A stretch of 64,000 bases of DNA. Source: Pseudomonas eucalypticola (GTDB taxonomy: Bacteria > Pseudomonadota > Gammaproteobacteria > Pseudomonadales > Pseudomonadaceae). Of the stretch, positions 27,412 to 36,849 are shown in pieces. The position numbers and the translations under genes were made by a program. The notes beneath the pieces are model-generated. The model searched no databases and had not been told where the DNA came from. It saw nothing but the letters and a program-made list of their open reading frames with translations. Position 1 is the stretch's first letter. Every line of letters begins with the position of its first letter. Where the stretch lies: assembly GCF_013374995.1 (NCBI RefSeq), contig NZ_CP056030.1, positions 6,108,501-6,172,500 of the forward strand. Direction: 5' to 3'.

Positions 27412-27900
27412 CTAGTTTTCCAACGCTGCCAGCGCCTGGGCGGCCTCGGCCAGCTGTTGCTCGTTGAATACCTGCACCCCTTCACGTCGCAACAGTGCCG
27501 CGGTAACGCCTTCACCCTGCACCTTGGTGGCGGTGAACGTCCCGTCGTAGGTCAGCGTATTTCCGCACGAGGGGCTGTTGGCCTTGAGCACCGCGACGCG
27601 GATGCCATGCCGGCGTACCGCCTGCAGCGCCAGCTGGGCGCCGCGCATGAAGGCAGCGGTGAAGTCCTCGCCCGCCGCTGTCAGCACCAGCGCTTGCCCT
27701 TCCAGCACCTGCATACCCTGGCCACCCGGAATCTCGGCCGCCGGGCGCGGGGTGGGCAAGCCTCCGGCCACCTCGGGGCACAGGCCAACGACACGGCCTT
27801 CGGCCAGCCACGCGTCGAGCTGGTCGAAGGGGCCGCTGGCACCGCCGTCATAGCGCACCCGGTGGCCCAGCAGGCAGCGGCTGACCAGCACCTTGTGCAT
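27412..27900 (-). CDS. DUF523-family protein
   Basis: The 162-aa protein has family motifs KVLVSRCLLGHRVRYDGG at the start, LCPEVAGGLPTPRPAAEI and VLKANSPSCGNTLTYDGTFT. Two conserved Cys (SRCLLG and SPSCG) suggest a metal or Fe-S site. The function is unknown. The start is one base after the stop of the upstream 2OG-oxygenase gene, so the two are cotranscribed. Confidence 0.85.
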   Translation of the reverse strand: MHKVLVSRCLLGHRVRYDGGASGPFDQLDAWLAEGRVVGLCPEVAGGLPTPRPAAEIPGGQGMQVLEGQALVLTAAGEDFTAAFMRGAQLALQAVRRHGIRVAVLKANSPSCGNTLTYDGTFTATKVQGEGVTAALLRREGVQVFNEQQLAEAAQALAALEN

Positions 27901-27901
27901 A

Positions 27902-28525
27902 TCAGAAGGGCTCGTTGCCACGGCGGCGGAACCAGCCCGTCAACGACAGGCGGTCATGCATGGCCGGCATGACTTCATGGGGCACTTCACCCGACAGGAA
28001 TACCACCAGGCAGCCGCCGGTCGGCGCGACGTCGTGCTCGCGATCCTGTTCGAGGTACATACGCAGTTGCCCGCCGTGTTCCGGGGCCCACGCCTCGTTC
28101 AGGTAGACAACCGCCGAGACCATGCGCCGGTCGTCATCCCGGAAGCGGTCCACATGCTTGCGGTAAAAGGCCCCGGGCGGGTACAGGGCGAAGTGGCACT
28201 CAAAATCCTCCAGGCCCAGGAACAGCCCGCGGTTGAGGGCTTCGCGCAGGGCATCCATCAGCGCCAGGTACTGGTCGCAGGCGCTCGACTCACCGGACTC
28301 CAGCCACTGGATACGGTCGCCGCGAATACCCTCGCGGATTTCCTGCGCGGGGCCACGGCCGACCGCGGCAGGTGCCAGCTCGCCTTGGGCCGCACGCTGG
28401 CGACACTCGGCCGCCAGCGCCGCGACAAGGGCCGGGGGCAGGAACAAGTCCTGCTGCGACCACCCGCGCTCGGCCAGGTCGTCGACGATAGAGAGCAGCA
28501 GCGGATGATCAGAGGATATTTGCAT
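27902..28525 (-). CDS. 2-oxoglutarate/Fe(II)-dependent oxygenase (SM-20/EGL-9-like)
   Basis: The 207-aa protein has the prolyl-hydroxylase fold. The iron facial triad appears as HVDRFRDDDRRMVSAVVYLN (His-x-Asp) and SGEVPHEVMPAMHDRLSLTG (distal His and the 2OG-binding Arg). FALYPPGAFYRKHVD is typical of the SM-20 group. The target is unknown. The start MQISSD is preferred over an ATG six codons upstream. It lies directly before the DUF523 gene. Confidence 0.9.
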   Translation of the reverse strand: MQISSDHPLLLSIVDDLAERGWSQQDLFLPPALVAALAAECRQRAAQGELAPAAVGRGPAQEIREGIRGDRIQWLESGESSACDQYLALMDALREALNRGLFLGLEDFECHFALYPPGAFYRKHVDRFRDDDRRMVSAVVYLNEAWAPEHGGQLRMYLEQDREHDVAPTGGCLVVFLSGEVPHEVMPAMHDRLSLTGWFRRRGNEPF

Positions 28526-28676
28526 GCCGCGCATAGTATCCATGTGCCCACGAAACGGACAGAGCCACTTGGCCCCCGACGCGCAGCACGTCGATTATGT
28601 TGCGCCGCTTGTTACGAATTCTCGACAAAGCCCTGCCCGGCCACGGACAATGGCGGCCTGCCGACAGGAGTCCCTG

Positions 28677-29444
28677 ATGCGCCGTTTGTTTTTCCTTTTG
28701 ATCATGTGCTGCACCCTGCCTGCATGGGCAGACAGTCACGACCAGTTGTACAAGGTCGCTGGCTGGCCAGAGCAGCGGGCGCATTTCACCGACGCCCTGA
28801 AAGCAGCCCAGCAGCGCTACCAGAACAGCTTGCCCCCCGCGGTATTCCAGGCCCTGGTCAATAACAGCGACCAGCGTTTCGCGCCCCAGGCCATGGACCA
28901 GCGCGCCGAAACCCGGCTGCGCCAGACCCTTGCCGACCCCAACCCGGCCCTGGCCTTTTTCCAGTCGCCGCTGGGGCGCAAAGTGGTGGCCGCCGAGCTT
29001 TTGGCCACCCGCCGCGACCAACTGGCCAAGAACGCCCAGGGCCTGCCGCACATGCAGGTCAGCGATACCCGCGCACTGATCATCGGCCACCTGTCACGCG
29101 CCTTGCCCGCCCGCGAGGCCGGCGCCGAAGTCAGCCTGGCCATCGCCGGCGTCGCCGCCGACAGCCTCAGCCAGATGATTCCCGGCCTGCTGGGCAGTGA
29201 CCAGGCCCAAGGCATGCTCGACGGCCAGCGCCAGCGCCTGATGGGGCAGATCGGCACCGAGCTGGATAACACCCTGCTATATGTGTACCGCGACCTGTCG
29301 GACCCGGAACTGGAGGAATTCGCCAACTTCGCCGAGTCGCCCGAAGGGCAGGCCTATTACAAGGCGGCGCTGGCAGCGGTGCGGGCCAGTCTGGCAGTGG
29401 GCCAGAGCACGTCGAGTCTCAACCCGCCGAAGCCTGGCACCTGA
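28677..29444 (+). CDS. DUF2059-domain secreted protein
   Basis: The 255-aa protein has a signal peptide, MRRLFFLLIMCCTLPAWADS. The rest is helical and carries two DUF2059-like segments, the second being LYVYRDLSDPELEEFANFAE with SPEGQAYYKAALAAVRASL. It stands alone, divergent from the 2OG-oxygenase gene, and its role is unknown. The upstream in-frame codons from 28524 lack a signal peptide and are rejected. Confidence 0.82.
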   Translation: MRRLFFLLIMCCTLPAWADSHDQLYKVAGWPEQRAHFTDALKAAQQRYQNSLPPAVFQALVNNSDQRFAPQAMDQRAETRLRQTLADPNPALAFFQSPLGRKVVAAELLATRRDQLAKNAQGLPHMQVSDTRALIIGHLSRALPAREAGAEVSLAIAGVAADSLSQMIPGLLGSDQAQGMLDGQRQRLMGQIGTELDNTLLYVYRDLSDPELEEFANFAESPEGQAYYKAALAAVRASLAVGQSTSSLNPPKPGT

Positions 29445-29475
29445 GACCGCCCAGGTGCTGAACCACATGATCAGG

Positions 29476-30405
29476 TCAGCGCCCCAGCCACTCACCCACA
29501 AATGAAAAATACCGCTCCCTGATCGGTACCACTTCATTGGCCAAATGATGCCGTGCCCCCGGCAGCATCAGCACCTGGGGGCTGCGAAACTTGGCCTGCA
29601 GCACACCGAGGTTGTGTTGCCAGTCCACCGTCATGTCAGCGTCGCCCTGCACGATCAGCGGCGAACGCGTGCTGACCGGCGCGGCTTCTATCCGTGGCAC
29701 CCAGTTGACCAGCGCACCTACCCAGGCGGTAGGAAGACGAATGGGTTGCAACGGGTCTGCCTGCAGGAACGGCATGAATTCAGGGTCATTGGTGTTTTCA
29801 CTGAAGCGCCGGGCAATGCCGCTGACGAAGGGGCTGAGCAGCCGATAGCTGACCTGGGACCAGCGCCAGCCACGCGGGCGCACCAGCGGCGCCAACAGGA
29901 TCGCCTGGCCCTGCGCCGGGCTATCGGGGCCGTGGTGCAGCAAATGGTCGAGGACAATCGCGCCGCCGGTGCTCTGGCCCATCAGGTGCCAGGGCTGCGG
30001 CAAGCCAATGCTGGCGGCCTCGGCGAACAGGCCGCTCAAGGCCGCCTGGTAGTCGTCGAAGTCATCGATGCGTGCCCGTTCGCCACTGGACAGCCCGTGG
30101 CCTGGGAGGTCGCCCGAAATCACCGCGAAACCATGCTCCAGCGCCCAACGGATCACGTGCCGATACAGGCCCATGTGATCATAGAAACCATGCAGCAGCA
30201 CCAGCGTCGCGACCGGTGATGGCGGTAGCCAGACCTGGCTTACCAGCTCGTAACCGGCTGCCTCGAAACGGCCCAGCCAGGTCTGGCACGGCAGGTCGAT
30301 GCCGTAGAAGCGCTGGTAGGCCATCGCTTCCTCGGAGAGAGGCAGGTGGGCGGCCAGGGGCTTGAGGCTTGCGCGAAGCGCGTCTGGCCGGAACGTGGCG
30401 GGCAT
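29476..30405 (-). CDS. Alpha/beta hydrolase (serine aminopeptidase S33 / lysophospholipase type)
   Basis: The 309-aa protein has the nucleophile elbow in WHLMGQSTGGAIVLDHLL (GxSxG). The acid is in LIVQGDADMTVDWQHN and the catalytic His in MLPGARHHLANE. VATLVLLHGFYDHMGLYRHV forms the oxyanion loop. No signal peptide is visible. The start MPATFRPDAL is chosen; the open frame to 30813 runs antisense to the next gene. It is divergent from the thioredoxin-like gene at 30502. Confidence 0.88.
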   Translation of the reverse strand: MPATFRPDALRASLKPLAAHLPLSEEAMAYQRFYGIDLPCQTWLGRFEAAGYELVSQVWLPPSPVATLVLLHGFYDHMGLYRHVIRWALEHGFAVISGDLPGHGLSSGERARIDDFDDYQAALSGLFAEAASIGLPQPWHLMGQSTGGAIVLDHLLHHGPDSPAQGQAILLAPLVRPRGWRWSQVSYRLLSPFVSGIARRFSENTNDPEFMPFLQADPLQPIRLPTAWVGALVNWVPRIEAAPVSTRSPLIVQGDADMTVDWQHNLGVLQAKFRSPQVLMLPGARHHLANEVVPIRERYFSFVGEWLGR

Positions 30406-30501
30406 AAGGTCTCGCAGCGGTAAGCGAATAAACACACCTCCGATATTCTTCTCTATGGCCAGGCATGGCAAGCTGGGTGTCCTGTTACGGATCGAGCCTT
30501 T

Positions 30502-31080
30502 ATGTCTGCCTCGCGCCGCAAAACCCTGCTCCTCACCCTGCTGGCCCTGATCTGCGTGGCCACGCTGTGGCTGGCCTATGACTGGTTCGAGTCCCGCTAC
30601 ATCCGAGCGTTCAGCGAACATGCCACACTTTTCGAAGGCGACCGCCTGCAACTGCCCCCGGCACTGGCCGGCCCCGGCCCGATCCGCCTGGTGCATTTCT
30701 GGGAGCCGGCCTGCCCGTGCAACGTGGGCAACCAGCAGCACCTGAGTGAGTTGCAGGCACATTTCGGCCCCCAGGGCGTGACGTTCTACAGCGTGCAGAA
30801 AACCGGCAGCCACGGCCAGCTACCGGCCAATCTGGACAGTTTCAAGGCCCTTGCGGCCATCCATGGCAGCGAAGGCGTGCCGGCCAGCCCCGCCGTGGCA
30901 ATCTGGGACCAGAAAGGCCAGCTCGCCTACTTCGGCCCCTACAGCGAAGGCGCGACCTGCGATTCGAGCAACAGCTTCATTGAGCCGATTCTCAAGGCGC
31001 TGACCGAAGGGCGTGCCGTGAACGCCACCCATACCCTGGCCCAGGGTTGCTATTGCCCGTGGGACAGTGCCGGGCCATGA
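30502..31080 (+). CDS. DUF6436 thioredoxin-like membrane-anchored protein
   Basis: The 192-aa protein has one N-terminal membrane helix (TLLLTLLALICVATLWLAYD). A periplasmic thioredoxin-fold domain follows, with RLVHFWEPACPCNVGNQQHL, where CPC takes the place of CxxC, and GVPASPAVAIWDQKG at the cis-Pro region. A Cys pair near the end (QGCYCPW) could be a second redox site. Client proteins are unknown. It precedes the penicillin-acylase gene by 21 bases and is probably cotranscribed with it. Confidence 0.8.
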   Translation: MSASRRKTLLLTLLALICVATLWLAYDWFESRYIRAFSEHATLFEGDRLQLPPALAGPGPIRLVHFWEPACPCNVGNQQHLSELQAHFGPQGVTFYSVQKTGSHGQLPANLDSFKALAAIHGSEGVPASPAVAIWDQKGQLAYFGPYSEGATCDSSNSFIEPILKALTEGRAVNATHTLAQGCYCPWDSAGP

Positions 31081-31101
31081 GGCATCACTAAAGGACTTCC
31101 G

Positions 31102-33477
31102 ATGAAACGCAGCCTCACCGTCCTCGCCGTTCTGATCGCCGCCGCCGTTGGCGGCGGTGCCTGGTACATCCACGGCAAGCAACCTCGACGCAGCGGTGAA
31201 ATAGCCCTGCAACATCTGCAGGCGCCCGTCAGCGTGCGCTATGACGGGCGCGGTGTGCCGCACATCCAGGCGCAGAACCAGGCCGACCTGTACCGCGCCC
31301 TGGGCTACGTACAGGCCCAGGACCGCTTGTTCCAGATGGAGATGATGCGCCGCCTGGCCCGCGGTGAACTCGCCGAGGTGCTGGGGCCCAGGCTGGTAGC
31401 CACCGACACCCTGTTCCGCAGCCTGCGCATTCGCGACCAGGCCGAGGTCGCCCTGGCTCGCGAAGATCGCCAGTCACCCAGTTGGAAAGCCATAGAGGCC
31501 TACCTGGATGGCATCAACCAATACCAGGCCAGCCACCCTAGCCCCATGGAGTTCGATGCGCTGGGGATTACCCCGCGGCCCTTCACGGCCCAGGACATCT
31601 TCAGCGTCACCGGCTACATGGCCTACAGCTTCGCCGCCGCCTTCCGCACCGAGCCCATGCTGACATTCGTGCGCGACCAACTGGGCGCCGGGTACCTGAA
31701 GGTATTCGACATCGACTGGCACCCCCAGGGTGCGTTACCACTGGCGGCCGAGGACTGGAAAAGCCTGAACACCATGGCACGCCTGAGCCAGCAGGCACTG
31801 CAAGAGGCCGGCCTGCCCCAGTTCGAAGGCAGCAATGCCTGGGTGATCGCGGGCAACCGCACCGCCAGCGGCAGACCGCTGCTGGCCGGCGACCCGCACA
31901 TCCGCTTCTCGGTGCCCTCGGTATGGTATGAGGCCCACCTGTCCGCACCGGGCTTCGAACTTTACGGCTACCACCAGGCACTTGGCGCCTTCGCCACCCT
32001 GGGCCAGAACAAGGAGTTCGGCTGGAGCCTGACCATGTTCCAGAACGACGACCTGGACCTGGTGGCCGAAAAGGTCAACCCAGGCAACCCGAACCAGGTC
32101 TGGTACCACGACCAGTGGGTAGACCTGCAAACCACCCAGGAGCAGATAGCCGTCAAGGGTGAAGAGCCGGTGACCATCACCCTGCGCCGCTCGCCCCATG
32201 GGCCCATCGTCAACGACGCCTTGGGTAAAGTGGCACCCACCACGCCCATCGCCATGTGGTGGTCGTTCCTGGAGTCGCAGAACCCCATTCTCGAGGGTTT
32301 CTACGAAATCAACCGCGCCGACACCCTGGCCAAGATGCGCGCCGCGGCCGCCAAGGTACAGGCGCCGGGCCTGAACTTCATCTGGGCCAACGCCAAGGGT
32401 GATATCGGTTGGTGGGCGGCGGCGCAACTACCCATTCGCCCCGCGGGCGTGCAGCCCATGTTCATTCTCGATGGCAGTGGCCGTGATGCCGACAAGCTGG
32501 GCTTCTACCCCTTCAGTGCCAACCCCCAGGAAGAAAACCCCGCCCGGGGTTTCATCGTTTCGGCCAACTTCCAGCCGGTGTCGCCGCAGGGCATCGAGAT
32601 TCCCGGTTATTACAACCTGGCCGACCGTGGCCAGCAGCTGTTCAGCCAACTGAATGACGACAGCGTGAAATGGGACAGTGCCCACGCCCAGGCCCTGCAA
32701 CTGGGTACCCGCACAGGCTACGCCCAGCGCGTGCTGGCGCCGTTGCTGCCGGTGCTACGGCAGGTGGTGAGCGAACCGGGGGAAAAGGCGCTGGTGGAGC
32801 AACTGGGGCGCTGGCAGGGTGACTATCCGCTGGACTCGGTCCCGGCCACGGTCTTCAGCGAGTTCCTCTACGACCTGACCTATGCCGCCATGCACGATGA
32901 ACTGGGTGACGCCATGTTCGATACCCTGCTGGCCACCCGCGAACTGGACACCGCCCTGCCCCGCCTGGCGGCAGATGAAGACTCCCCGTGGTGGGATGAC
33001 CGCGCGTCGGCAGCCCATGAGACACGCGCCGATATCGTCCGGCTGGCCTGGGGCAATACCCTGCGCCAGCTCAAGGCAACCCTGGGCGACGACCCTGGCC
33101 AATGGCAATGGGGCAAGGCCCATACCCTCACCCATGAACACCCGCTGGGCAGCCAGAAACCACTGGATCGGCTATTCAACGTCGGCCCGTTCGCGGCACC
33201 GGGCAGCCATGAGGTACCGAACAACCTGTCCGGGCGGCTGGGGCCTGCGCCATGGCACGTCGGCTATGGCCCTTCGACCCGCCGCGTCATCGACTTCGCC
33301 GACCCGGCCCATGCCACCACCATCAACCCGGTGGGGCAAAGCGGGGTGCTGTTCGATGCGCATTACAGCGATCAGGCCCAGGACTACATCGATGGCAAAT
33401 ACCATCAAGTGCTGATTGACCCGGCGGATGTGGCCAACGGAACGGTCAGTACCATGAACCTGGTACCGGCGAGGTAG
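31102..33477 (+). CDS. hacB: Penicillin acylase-family Ntn-hydrolase, probable HacB-type acyl-homoserine lactone acylase
   Basis: The 791-aa precursor has an N-terminal membrane signal (SLTVLAVLIAAAVGGGAWYI). It should self-cleave before Ser244, in EGSNAWVIAGN, to give alpha and beta chains with Ser244 as nucleophile. DPHIRFSVPSVWYEAHLSAP and LNFIWANAKGDIGWW are beta-chain family blocks. Position next to spuH matches P. aeruginosa PA0305 (hacB), an acyl-homoserine lactone acylase, as I recall. The symbol rests on this synteny; the actual substrate cannot be read from sequence. Confidence 0.85.
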   Translation: MKRSLTVLAVLIAAAVGGGAWYIHGKQPRRSGEIALQHLQAPVSVRYDGRGVPHIQAQNQADLYRALGYVQAQDRLFQMEMMRRLARGELAEVLGPRLVATDTLFRSLRIRDQAEVALAREDRQSPSWKAIEAYLDGINQYQASHPSPMEFDALGITPRPFTAQDIFSVTGYMAYSFAAAFRTEPMLTFVRDQLGAGYLKVFDIDWHPQGALPLAAEDWKSLNTMARLSQQALQEAGLPQFEGSNAWVIAGNRTASGRPLLAGDPHIRFSVPSVWYEAHLSAPGFELYGYHQALGAFATLGQNKEFGWSLTMFQNDDLDLVAEKVNPGNPNQVWYHDQWVDLQTTQEQIAVKGEEPVTITLRRSPHGPIVNDALGKVAPTTPIAMWWSFLESQNPILEGFYEINRADTLAKMRAAAAKVQAPGLNFIWANAKGDIGWWAAAQLPIRPAGVQPMFILDGSGRDADKLGFYPFSANPQEENPARGFIVSANFQPVSPQGIEIPGYYNLADRGQQLFSQLNDDSVKWDSAHAQALQLGTRTGYAQRVLAPLLPVLRQVVSEPGEKALVEQLGRWQGDYPLDSVPATVFSEFLYDLTYAAMHDELGDAMFDTLLATRELDTALPRLAADEDSPWWDDRASAAHETRADIVRLAWGNTLRQLKATLGDDPGQWQWGKAHTLTHEHPLGSQKPLDRLFNVGPFAAPGSHEVPNNLSGRLGPAPWHVGYGPSTRRVIDFADPAHATTINPVGQSGVLFDAHYSDQAQDYIDGKYHQVLIDPADVANGTVSTMNLVPAR

Positions 33478-33532
33478 ACGGCTACCCACCCCCTGCCGGT
33501 GCCACAGGAAAATGGCGATGCCCTGTAACGAA

Positions 33533-33552
33533 CAAGGCCCCGAAGGGCCTTG
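33533..33552. terminator. Terminator-like hairpin between hacB and spuH
   Basis: CAAGGCCC, loop CGAA and GGGCCTTG form a perfect 8-bp stem between two convergent genes. It can serve both directions; no long U-tract follows either strand. Confidence 0.7.
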
Positions 33553-33554
33553 TG

Positions 33555-34445
33555 TCATGCGGCTATCGGCGCTTGCGCACGGCGCGGGTCGGGCTGTTTC
33601 CAGCCATCGGCCGCGGCTTCTTCGATGGCCGCCTGAATCGCGCGCTTGCGGCGCTCTTCGGCCCGGCGGGTGAAGAACCACACCAGGAAGGTGAAGATGG
33701 AAACGGTCAGCAGGATCAGGCTGGCCACGGCGTTGATCTCCGGCTTCACGCCCAGGCGCACGGCCGAGAACACTTCCATCGGCAGGGTGGTGGAACCCGG
33801 GCCCGACACGAAGCTGGCCAGCACCAGGTCGTCCAGCGACAGGGCAAACGACATCATGCCGCCGGCCGCCAGCGAAGGGGCGATCATGGGAATGGTGATC
33901 AGCATGAACACTTTCCATGGGCGCGCCCCCAGGTCCATGGCCGCCTCCTCGATGGACAGGTCCAGCTCGCGCAAGCGCGCCGACACCACTACCGCCACAT
34001 AGGCGGCACAGAACGTGGTGTGGGCGATCCAGATGGTGGCGATGCCACGCTCCTGGGGCCAGCCGATGGCCTGGGCCATGGCCACGAACAGCAGCAACAG
34101 CGACAGACCGGTGATGACCTCGGGCATCACCAGCGGCGCGGTCACCAGGCCGCCAAACAGCGTACGGCCCTTGAAGCGCGCCACACGGGTCAGCACGAAC
34201 GCTGCCAGGGTACCCAGGATCACCGCGGCGATGGCCGTGTAGCAGGCGATTTCCAGCGAACGGGCCACCGAGCCCATCAACTGGGTGTTATCCACCAGGC
34301 CCACATACCACTTCACCGACCAGCCGCCCCATACCGTCACCAGCTTGGAGGCGTTGAACGAGTAGATCACCAGAATGACCATGGGCGCATAGATGAACAC
34401 CAGGCCCAGCACCAGCATCAGGCTGGAAAAACTGAAACGTTTCAT
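33555..34445 (-). CDS. spuH: Polyamine ABC transporter permease SpuH (PotI type)
   Basis: SpuH is one of two inner-membrane permeases for putrescine or spermidine uptake. The 296-aa protein has about six helices, beginning SSLMLVLGLVFIYAPMVILV. The EAA loop is RLRELDLSIEEAAMDLGARP followed by WKVFMLITIPMIAPSLAAG. The last 30 residues are basic and cytoplasmic. The start overlaps the spuG stop by four bases. Confidence 0.93.
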   Translation of the reverse strand: MKRFSFSSLMLVLGLVFIYAPMVILVIYSFNASKLVTVWGGWSVKWYVGLVDNTQLMGSVARSLEIACYTAIAAVILGTLAAFVLTRVARFKGRTLFGGLVTAPLVMPEVITGLSLLLLFVAMAQAIGWPQERGIATIWIAHTTFCAAYVAVVVSARLRELDLSIEEAAMDLGARPWKVFMLITIPMIAPSLAAGGMMSFALSLDDLVLASFVSGPGSTTLPMEVFSAVRLGVKPEINAVASLILLTVSIFTFLVWFFTRRAEERRKRAIQAAIEEAAADGWKQPDPRRAQAPIAA

Positions 34446-35362
34446 ACCTTGCCCTCCATCTCTTTGGCCTGACTACGGTTGAAGAGCAGGATGGGCACGA
34501 TCAGGATCGCCAGCATCACTACCGCCAGGGCAGACGCCACCGGCCAGTCACGGTTGTTGAAGAACTCTTGCCACAGCACACGGCCGATCATCAGGGTTTC
34601 CGGGCCGCCCAGCAGCTCGGGAATCACGAACTCACCCACTACTGGAATGAACACCAGCATGCAACCGGCGATGATACCGTTCCTGGACAGCGGCACGGTG
34701 ATCTTCCAGAAGCTGTTGAAGGTGCTCGAACCCAGGTCGGATGCGGCTTCCAGCAAGCTTTCATCGTGCTTCACCAGGTTGGCGAACAACGGCAGGATCA
34801 TGAACGGCAGGTACGAATAGACCACGCCGATGTACACCGCCAGGTTGGTGTTGAGGATCTGCAACGGTTGGTCGATCAGCCCCAGCCACATCAGGAAGGC
34901 ATTGAGCAGGCCGTTGTTGCTCAGGATACCCATCCAGGCGTAGACGCGAATCAGGATCGCCGTCCAGGTCGGCATCATGATCAGCAGCAACAGCACCGTC
35001 TGCACTTCCTTGCGGGCACGGGCAATGGCGTAGGCCATGGGATAGCCGATCACCAGGCACAACAGCGTGCTGAAGAACGCCATTTTCAGCGAACCCAGGT
35101 ACGCGGAGATGTACAGGTCGTCATCGCCCAGCATTGCGTAGTTGCCCAGGTTGAGCAGCAACTGGATCTTCTGGTCGACGTAGGTGTAGATCTCGGTGTA
35201 CGGCGGAATCGCCACGTCCGCTTCAGCGAAGCTGATCTTCAGGACAATGAAGAACGGCAACATGAAGAACAGGAACAGCCACAGGAACGGCACGCCGATC
35301 ACCAGTTGGCGGCCACCGGGCGTTATTCGATGCAGGATGCGTTTGATGTTTTTTGTATTCAT
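34442..35362 (-). CDS. spuG: Polyamine ABC transporter permease SpuG (PotH type)
   Basis: SpuG pairs with SpuH in the polyamine importer. The 306-aa protein has six helices, including LVIGVPFLWLFLFFMLPFFI, and the EAA loop KHDESLLEAASDLGSSTFNS. LGGPETLMIGRVLWQEFFNN is typical of PotH. The start at 35362 overlaps the spuF stop (ATGA); a longer frame to 35398 is inside spuF. Confidence 0.93.
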   Translation of the reverse strand: MNTKNIKRILHRITPGGRQLVIGVPFLWLFLFFMLPFFIVLKISFAEADVAIPPYTEIYTYVDQKIQLLLNLGNYAMLGDDDLYISAYLGSLKMAFFSTLLCLVIGYPMAYAIARARKEVQTVLLLLIMMPTWTAILIRVYAWMGILSNNGLLNAFLMWLGLIDQPLQILNTNLAVYIGVVYSYLPFMILPLFANLVKHDESLLEAASDLGSSTFNSFWKITVPLSRNGIIAGCMLVFIPVVGEFVIPELLGGPETLMIGRVLWQEFFNNRDWPVASALAVVMLAILIVPILLFNRSQAKEMEGKV

Positions 35363-36501
35363 GAGCGCAGTACCACGCCGCTGTCGTCTTCCCACCACAC
35401 GTACACCTGGTCATCCCAGGTTGGCCGCGCGCCGCGACGTTCGGCGTTGGCCACGAACGACTGGACCAGCTTGCCGCACGGCAGCTCCACGTAGAACACC
35501 GAGTGGCCGCCCAGGTAGGCGATGTCGTGTACCTTGCCGCGCGACCAGTTGTACTCACCGGCAGGCGGCTCGACCGTCACCAACAGTTTTTCCGGGCGAA
35601 TGGCGTAGGTGATGTGCTTGTCCTGCACCGAAGTGCTGATGCCGTGGCCCACATAGATATTGCGCTCCAGCTCCGGGCTGTGGATCAGCGCATGGCCTTC
35701 GGCATCGTCCACCACGTCGCCTTCGAACAGGTTGACGTTGCCGATGAACTCGCACACCAGGCGGCTGGTAGGCGTTTCATAGATGTCGATGGGGCTGCCG
35801 ATCTGAGCAATCCAGCCCAGGTGCATGATGGCGATGCGCTGGGCCATGGTCATGGCCTCTTCCTGGTCGTGGGTCACCATCACGCAGGTCACGCCCACGC
35901 GTTCGATGATCTCCACCAGCTCCAGTTGCATCTGCGAACGCAGTTTCTTGTCCAGCGCGCCCATGGGCTCGTCGAGCAGCAGCAGCTTCGGGCGCTTGGC
36001 CAGCGAGCGGGCCAGGGCCACGCGCTGGCGCTGGCCACCGGACAACTGGTGGGGTTTGCGCTTGGCGTACTGGGTCATCTGCACCAGCTTGAGCATCTCG
36101 GCCACACGTGCGTCGATCTCGGCCGCCGGGATCTTGTCCTGCTTCAGGCCGAAGGCAATGTTCTGCGCCACGGTCATGTGCGGGAACAGCGCGTAGGACT
36201 GGAACATCATGTTGATCGGCCGCTCATAGGGCGGCATGTCGGTGATGTCCACGCCATCGAGGTAGATACGCCCCTCGGTCGGCCGTTCGAAACCGGCCAG
36301 CATGCGCAGCAAGGTGGATTTACCCGAGCCGGAGCCGCCGAGCAGGGCAAAGATCTCGCCCTTGTTGATTTGCAGCGACACGTCGTCGACCGCAACCGTC
36401 TCGTCGAACTTCTTGGTGACCCGGTCGATTTTGACCAGCACCTGTTTAGGTTGCTGATCGCCCTCGAGGGCTTTCTTATAGGCACCGGAGGCAACTGCCA
36501 T
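35359..36501 (-). CDS. spuF: Polyamine ABC transporter ATPase SpuF (PotG/PotA type)
   Basis: SpuF powers polyamine import. The 380-aa protein has Walker A GGSGSGKSTLLRML, signature LSGGQRQRVALARSL, Walker B LLLLDEPMGALDKKL and switch His VTHDQEEAMTMA. The C-terminal TOBE-type domain (about 285-375) contains HITYAIRPEKLLV. The start MAVASGAYKK is used over an ATG six codons upstream. A 348-base gap separates it from spuD. Confidence 0.95.
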   Translation of the reverse strand: MAVASGAYKKALEGDQQPKQVLVKIDRVTKKFDETVAVDDVSLQINKGEIFALLGGSGSGKSTLLRMLAGFERPTEGRIYLDGVDITDMPPYERPINMMFQSYALFPHMTVAQNIAFGLKQDKIPAAEIDARVAEMLKLVQMTQYAKRKPHQLSGGQRQRVALARSLAKRPKLLLLDEPMGALDKKLRSQMQLELVEIIERVGVTCVMVTHDQEEAMTMAQRIAIMHLGWIAQIGSPIDIYETPTSRLVCEFIGNVNLFEGDVVDDAEGHALIHSPELERNIYVGHGISTSVQDKHITYAIRPEKLLVTVEPPAGEYNWSRGKVHDIAYLGGHSVFYVELPCGKLVQSFVANAERRGARPTWDDQVYVWWEDDSGVVLRS

Positions 36502-36849
36502 TAACGAAACTCCCAACAAAATTTTACAGCCCGCCCCGGATAGGCGGACCTTGGATTCTTGCAGCCTGTTCCTTCAGGTCGTATGAAACGGCCAACGACG
36601 TCGGCTCCATTACAAATGTGCACGATAGGCCTCTGGTGAGTCCCGGCGGGCACGGCCTTGCAAAATAAAGTGCAACAACTGACTACCTCGTTTCCTGCCT
36701 GCGGCAGGCGGCAACGTGCCAACCGTTTGGAAAAAACCGGCGCGCAACTTACCCTTGATGACGCTGAGTCGCAAAAACTATTTCAAATTCAGAAGCCTGC
36801 GGTACTGTGCCGAGACCACCGGCACAGTACCCAGGGCATCACAGCCGGC
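36502..36849. other. 348-base gap between spuD and spuF with strong hairpin
   Basis: No convincing gene is seen. An 11-bp perfect stem (GGTACTGTGCC with GGCACAGTACC, 36801-36831, nine-base loop) lies 19 bases past the spuD stop. It has no U-tract. Such hairpins after binding-protein genes often stabilise the upstream mRNA and reduce permease expression. A second small GC-rich hairpin lies near 36694-36710. In P. aeruginosa a second binding protein gene (spuE) occupies this place. Confidence 0.7.
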
